This document shows positions 58,518 through 64,000 of a stretch of DNA of 64,000 bases, piece by piece (position 1 is the first letter of the stretch; each line of letters opens with the position of its first letter). Where the stretch lies: contig NC_061512.1 in NCBI RefSeq assembly GCF_022539505.1, positions 147,295,962-147,359,961 on the forward strand. Direction: 5' to 3'. Both the position numbers and the translations under genes were made by a program. The DNA comes from Lolium rigidum. Its lineage: Eukaryota > Streptophyta > Magnoliopsida > Poales > Poaceae. The notes below the pieces were generated by a model. That model was not told the DNA's origin. It did not search any database and saw only the letters and a program-made list of their open reading frames with translations.

Positions 58518-59236
58518 TGTTGGGGGGATGACCCCCGGTATGCCAAAGGCATGCCAAACCGGATGGTTTGAGCCATCAAGATATCGGTTTGATATTCATT
58601 CCGGGGAGCGAAGTTAAACGTTTGGCTAAGTAAATCTTACCGGTATCCCCAAAGAGGTGCATACCGGTATGAGCTAAGAAAACACCGGGCTGCCGGTAAG
58701 AAGTGCACTGTAGCACGTCGGCAGGACTGGTCAAAGATTCTCTCAAGAGCTAGAGGACAAGGATGAGCTAAGCAAAGTAGCTTTAAACGAAGCCCTGGCG
58801 CCAAAGAGGAGGGTGACGCCAAAAGCAACCAGAGGACTTCAGCCTCCCTGATTAAAAGAGATACCGGCGTCACCTATGATTAAAGTAGCTTTGTAAAGTA
58901 GTTTGTCTGTTCAAAGATGCCATTAGGGTTTCTTCCCCTGTAAGCCACCCTCTCCCCTATATAAGGAGAGGGGGCACACCCCCATCGCGGGCATGTGATA
59001 TGTGAGACCTTGTATCCAGAAAACCTGTAACTTGTTGATATCAATGAAGAGAAAGATCTAGAGCAGAGTTCTTCCTTGTGTATTTCTGCTTCTACCTCTG
59101 GCCTTGGCTAAGTTTTTGAGGAAAGCATCCGGAAGTTCGTCCAATCTAATCAACAAACCCTCCCCCGAATCCTCTATCGTCCATTCGGCCCCAACTTAAT
59201 CCATCCTATGGCATCTGTCTGTTCACCACGACGACA
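58518..59236 (+). repeat. Tat element 3' LTR
   Basis: 719 bp, the same length as the 5' LTR and with no indels between them; 13 substitutions counted by eye, clustered near 59088-59202. TATA box CTATATAAGG at 58957-58966. Confidence 0.93.
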
Positions 59237-59241
59237 CCTCC

Positions 59242-59751
59242 GGGTGATGATTCCCCTCTCCGGCAGGGTGCCGGAGGCGAACTCCTGAATGCCCCGAGAT
59301 GGGATTGGCAGCGGCGGCGTCTCTGGAACTTTTTCCATATCGTGGCTCTCGGTAATAGGGTTTTCGCGACGGAGAGTTTAAGTAGGCGGAAGGGCAGAGT
59401 CGGAGGAGGCACGGGGGGCCCACACCATAGGGCGGCGTGGGCTCCTCCTTGGCCGCGCCGCCATGTGGGGTCGCCACCTCGTGGCCCCACTTCGTATCTC
59501 CTTCGGTCTTCTGGAAGCTCCGTGGAAAAATAAGACCCTGGGCGTTCGTTTCGTCCAATTCCGAGAATATTTCCTGTGTAGGATTTCTGAAACCAAAAAC
59601 AGCACAAAACAGGATGGTGCTTCGGCATCTCGTTAATAGGTTAGTGCCGGGAAATGCATATAAATGATATAAAGTGTGTATAAAACATGTGAGTATTGTC
59701 ATAAAACTAGCATGGAACATAAGAAATTATAGATACATTCGAGACGTATCA
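59242..59751 (-). repeat. Athila-like 3' LTR, piece 1 of 3
   Basis: The start (minus strand) of the interrupted LTR, TGATACGTCTCGAATG. It matches the first part of the solo LTR (26077-25565) apart from scattered differences. The CCTCC at 59237-59241 is the right copy of the Tat duplication. Confidence 0.85.
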
Positions 59752-62375
59752 AGCATCCCCAAGCTTAGTTCCTACTCGCCCTCGAGTAGGTAAACGATAA
59801 CAAGGATAATTTCTGAAGTGACATGCTATCATAATCTTGATCAATACTATTGTAAAGCATATGAGATGAATGAAGTGATTCGAAGCAATGGTAAAGACAA
59901 TGACTAAACAAGCTGAATCATATAGCAAAGACTTTTCATGAATAGTACTTTCAAGACAAGCATCAATAAGACTTGCATAGGAGTTAACTCATAAAGCAAT
60001 AAATTCTTAGTAGAAAGTTTTGAAGCAACACAAAGGAAGATATAAGTTTCAAGCAGTTTCTTTCAACTTCAACATGTATATCTCATGGATAATTGTCAAC
60101 ACAAAGTAATATGATGAATGCAAATAAGCAAGTATGTAGGAATCAATGCACACAGATGACACAAGTGTTTGCTTCTAAGATAGAAAGAAGTAGGTAAACT
60201 GACTCAACATAAAGTAAAAGAATGGCCCTTCGCAGAGGGAAGCATGGATTACTATTTTTGTGCTAGAGCTTTTATTTTGAAAACATAGAAACAATTTTAT
60301 CAACGGTAGTAATAATTCATATGTGTTATGCATAAGACATCCTATAAGTTGCAAGCCTCATGCATAGAATACCAATAGTGCTCGCACCTTGTCCTAATTA
60401 GCTTGGATTTACATGGATTATCATTGCATAACATATGTTTCAACCAAGTGTCACAAAGGGGTACCTCTATGCCGCCTGTACAAAGGTCCAAGGAGATAGA
60501 TCGCATTTGATTTCTCGTTTTTGATAGATCTCAACTAAGGACATCCATACCGGGACAACGTAGAAAACAGATAATGGACTCCTCTTTAATGCATAAGCAT
60601 TCAACAACAGATAATATTCTCATAAGAGATTGAGGATTAATGTCCAAACGGAAACTTCCACCATGATTCATGGCTTTAGTTAGCAGCCCAATGTTCTTCT
60701 CTAATAATATGCATACTCAAACCATTTGATCATGATAAATCACCCTTACTTCAGACAAGACGAACATGCATAGCAACTCACATGATATTCAACAAAGGTG
60801 TAATAGTTGATGGCGTCCCCGGAAACATGGTTACCGCTCAACAAGCAACTTATAAGAAATAAGATACATAAGCTACATATTCTTTACCACAATAGTTTTT
60901 AAGGCTATTTTCCCATGAGCTATATATTGCAAAGACAAGGAATGAAATTTTAAAGGTAGCACTCAAGCAATTTACTTTGGAATGGCAGAGAAATACCACA
61001 TAGTAGGTAGGTATGGTGGACACAAATGGCATAGGTTTTGGCTCAAGGATTTGGATGCACGAGAAGAATTCCCTCTCGGTACAAGGCTTTGGCTAGCAAG
61101 GTTGTTTGAAGCAAACACAAGTATGAACCGGTACAGAAAAACTTACATAAGAACATATTGCAAGCATTATAAGACTCTACACTCGTCTTCCTTGTTGTTC
61201 AAACACTTCACCAGAAAATATCTAGACTTTAGAGAGACAAATCATGCAAACCAAATTTCAACAAGCTCTATGGTAGTTCTTCATTAATAGGTGCAAAGTA
61301 CATGATGCAAGAGCTTAAACATGATCTATTTGAACAAAACAATTGCCAAGTATCAAATTATTCAAGACAATATACCAATTACCACATGAAGCATTTTCTG
61401 TTTCCAACCAAATAACAATGAACGAAGCGAGTTTCAACCTTCGCCATGAACATTAAAAGTAAAGCTAAGAACACCAGTGTTCATATGAACGAGCGGAGCG
61501 TGTCTCTCTCCCAAACAAAGAATGCTAGGATCCGATTTTATTCAAACACAAACAAAAATAAAAACAAACAGACGCTCCAAGTAAAGCACATAAGATGTGA
61601 CGGAATAAAAATATAGTTTCACTAGAGGTGACCTGATAAGTTGTCGATAAATAAGGGGATGCCTTGGGCATCCCCAAGCTTAGATGCTTGAGTCTTCTTG
61701 AAATATGTAGGGATGAACCACGGGGGCATCCCCAAGCTTAGACTTTTCACTCTTCTTGATCATATTGTATCATCCTCCTCTCTTGATCCTTGAAAACTTC
61801 CTCCACACTAAACTCAAAACAAACTCATTAGAGGGTTAGTGCATAATCAAAAATTCACATATTCAGAGGTGACATAATCATTCTTAACACTTCTGGACAT
61901 TGCCCAAAGCTACTGAAGTTAATGGAACAAAGAAATCCATTCAACATAGCAAAAGAGGCAATGCGAAATAAAAAGGCAGAATCTGTCAAAACAGAACAGT
62001 CCGTAAAGACGCATTTTTTAGGGGCACTTAACTTGCTCAGATGAAAAATCTCAAATTGAATGAAAGTTGCGTACATATCTGAGGATCACACACGAATATT
62101 TGCAGAATTTTACGAGTTTCCTACAGAGAGATCTACACAAATTCGTGACAGGTAAAAATCTGTTTCTGCGCAGTAATCCAAATCTAGTATCAACCTTACT
62201 ATCAAAGACTTTACTTGGCACAACAATGCAATAAAATAAAGATAAGGAGAGGTTGCTATAGTAGTAACAACTTCCAAGACTCAAATATAAAACAAAATTG
62301 CTGTAGTAAAATAATGGGTTGTCTCCCATAAGCGCTTTTCTTTAACGCCTTTCAGATAGGCGCAGAAAGTGTGAA
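59752..62375 (-). other. Athila-like 3' non-coding region and PPT
   Basis: On the minus strand this follows the protease directly and ends with PPT AAGCTTGGGGATGCT (59766-59752). The word GGGGCATCCCCAAGCTTA recurs near 61664 and 61724, upstream copies of the PPT-containing sequence. No RT or integrase motif was found in any frame, only AT-rich sequence with short frames. Confidence 0.75.
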
Positions 62376-64000
62376 TCAAGTATTATCAAGAGATAAAGCA
62401 TCAACATCATAATTTGTTCTAATAATAGAATAAAAAGGTAACTTCATTCTCTTTCTAGGGAAGTGTTCCATACCTTTCTTGAGCGGGAATTGATATTTAA
62501 TATTTCCTTCCTTCATATCAATAATGGCACCAACAGTTCGAAGAAAAGGTCTTCCCAAAATAATGGGAAAAGATGCATTGCATTCAATATCCAAGACAAC
62601 AAAATCAACAGGGACAAGGTTATTGTTAACCGTAATGCGAATATTATCAATCCTCCCCAAAGGTTTCTTTGTAGAATTATCAGCGAGATTAACATCCAAA
62701 TAACAATTTTTCAATGGTGGCAAGTCAAGCATATCATAGAGTTTCTTAGGCATAACGAAATACTTGCACCAAGATCACATAAAGCATTACAATCAAAATC
62801 ATTGACCTTCATCTTAATGATGGGCTCCCAACCATCTTCTAACTTCCTAGGAATAGAAGTTTCAAGTTTTAATTTCTCTTCTCTAGCTTTTATAAGAGCA
62901 TTTGTAATATGTTTTGTAAAGGCCAAATTTATAGGAGCACTAGCATTAGGACTTCTAGCAAGTTTTTGTAAGAACTTAATAACTTCAGAGATATGACAAT
63001 CATCAAAATCTAAACCATTATGATCTACAGCAATGGGATCATTGTCCCCAATATTTTGAAAAATTTCAGCAGTTTTATCACAAACAGTTTCAGCAGTTTT
63101 AGCAGTTTGAGGCAGTTTTGCATGCTTTGCATTAGGAGTAGAAACATTGCCAACACCAATTATTTTACCATTGATAGTAGGAGGTTTAGCATCATGTGAA
63201 GCATCATCATTACTAGTGGTGGTAATAGTCCAAACTTTAGCTACATTATCCTCTTTAGCTAGTTTTTCTTCTCTTTCCCACCTAGCATGCAATTCAGCCA
63301 TCAATCCAATATTTTCATTAATTCGAACTTGTATGGCGTTTGCTGTAGTAACAATTTTGTTATCATTATCCTCAAGTTTAGCAGCCATTTTATTAATTAA
63401 AGAAGATTGTGACTCATACATGTATGACATTCAGTTTTCAGCATTTGAAATCTTAGTTTGCAAACCAGAAATCTCCATATTCAAATTTTCAAGTTGATTC
63501 CCTATATTTTTCAACAAGGCAGATTGTTCATTCATAGTTTTAGTAAACAATTGATTTTGCTCATATTGTGATTGCATGAAGCTCTTAGTAGCTCTTTCAA
63601 TTTCTAGCATCTTTTCCTCATTAGGCAAAACAGATCTACCATAAGAATTACCATAAGGATTACCACTAGCAGGATATGGCCTATAGTTGTTACCAGAATT
63701 ATTCCTATAAGCATTGTTGTTGAAATTATTATTATTTTTAATGAAGTTCACATCAACATGTTCTTCTTGGGCAACCAATGAAGCTAAAGGAACATTATTA
63801 GGATCAACATTCGATCTACCATTAACAAGCATGGACATAATAACATCAATCTTATCACTCAAAGAAGAGGTTTCTTCAACAGAATTTACCTTCTTACCTT
63901 GTGGAGCCATTTTCGTGTGCCATTCAGAGTAATTGATCATCATATTATCAAGAAACTTTGTTGCCGCCCCCAAAGTGATGGACATAAAAGTACCTCGAGC
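62376..64000 (-). pseudogene. Athila-like gag-protease, frameshifted and continuing past the window
   Basis: On the minus strand the frame enters at the window edge (FMSITLGAATKFLDNM, WHTKMAPQGKKV). It runs through an Asn/Tyr-rich gag segment (63600-63730) and a coiled-coil-like region (SALLKNIGNQLENLN), and meets a TGA at 63433-63431 before resuming in the same frame (MSYMYESQSSLINKM). The aspartic protease begins near 62800 with DLGASIS. One base is missing just after it, so the rest (PKKLYDMLDLPPL, VLDIECNASFPIILGRPFL) lies in another frame (62753-62376). The reading then ends and non-coding sequence follows. Products would be gag and a broken protease only. Confidence 0.82.

Larger units (their letters stand above)
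26738..59236 (+). mobile_element. Tat-type Gypsy retrotransposon with nested insertions
   Basis: Flanked by exact CCTCC duplications (26733-26737 and 59237-59241) and bounded by two 719-bp LTRs. The order is 5' LTR, PBS, leader ORF, gag, protease, RT, degenerate RNase H, second RNase H, integrase, antisense gene, PPT, 3' LTR. Dual RNase H and an antisense gene carrying a 'putative gypsy type transposon' domain point to the Tat lineage. Taking out the two nested elements leaves about 13.9 kb. I count 13 differences between the LTRs by eye (about 98.2% identity), so insertion was recent, under one million years at a common grass LTR rate of 1.3e-8 per site per year. Four in-frame stops make the sense frame non-functional. 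Confidence 0.92.
24060..64000 (-). mobile_element. Athila-like Gypsy retrotransposon, non-autonomous, hosting the nested stack (continues past the window)
   Basis: Read on the minus strand from the right edge: gag, a frameshifted protease (62376-62753), about 2.6 kb of non-coding sequence, the PPT AAGCTTGGGGATGCT (59766-59752) and a 3' LTR starting TGATACGTCTC. The LTR is broken into three pieces by two insertions. No RT, RNase H or integrase is present between protease and PPT, so the element needs a helper. The 5' LTR and primer-binding site lie outside the window. Confidence 0.85.

Overview
The window looks like intergenic DNA from a large-genome pooid grass, probably Triticeae or a close relative such as oat. 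The reasons are dense nested Athila-type and Tat-type Gypsy LTR retrotransposons, Stowaway MITEs, Helitrons, PIF/Harbinger remnants and GC-rich grass codon usage in the single clear host gene. Species cannot be fixed from sequence alone.

Left part (1-24 kb): small transposons and fragments around one host gene. An inverted-repeat element (688-1517) and a 5'-truncated Athila-like element with its PPT and 3' LTR (about 1560-4064) abut a decayed PIF/Harbinger transposase (4076-4957). A Helitron (9013-10520) ends 97 bp beyond the stop codon of a receptor-like kinase (10618-13169, minus). The kinase resembles the double-kinase 'receptor like protein kinase S.2' type. It has a kinase domain with HRD and DFG, a C-terminal pseudokinase with HRN and no DFG, and one single-base frameshift at a G run near 12388-12391. 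Beyond it lie Stowaway MITEs, a 1.4 kb GC-rich retroposon with a 15-bp target-site duplication (TSD), LINE fragments and a second Helitron (20968-22277).

Right part (24060 to the window end): one nested stack whose boundaries can be read to the base. Level 1 is an Athila-like element on the minus strand (24060 to beyond 64000) with gag and protease but no RT or integrase. Its 3' LTR was hit twice: by an element now reduced to a solo LTR (24489-26077, TSD TTGGG) and by a Tat-type Gypsy element (26738-59236, TSD CCTCC, both LTRs 719 bp). Level 2, the Tat element, has gag, protease, RT, a degenerate RNase H, a second RNase H and integrase. It also carries an antisense, multi-exon gene with its own TATA box between integrase and the 3' LTR. 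Level 3 inside it is a deleted Tat derivative on the minus strand (32112-34152, TSD GCCAC) and a large retrotransposon derivative (LARD) with LTRs of about 6.4 kb and a non-coding interior (34362-50936, TSD ATGCA). Level 4 is a polyadenylated retroposon (49255-50124, 15-bp TSD) in one LTR of the LARD.

All four in-frame stops in the Tat gag-pol frame are the C-to-T type (CGA to TGA, CAG to TAG), as expected from decay of methylated cytosines. The most unusual signals are the spliced antisense gene in one Tat element together with a second antisense first exon, also with a TATA box, in the other; repeated PPT-like motifs inside both Tat elements; strong enrichment of the telobox-type motif TAGGGTTT in the LARD LTR; and a dispersed CAGCTG-centred repeat in the LARD interior. 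I saw no tRNA, rRNA, CRISPR array or prokaryotic feature.
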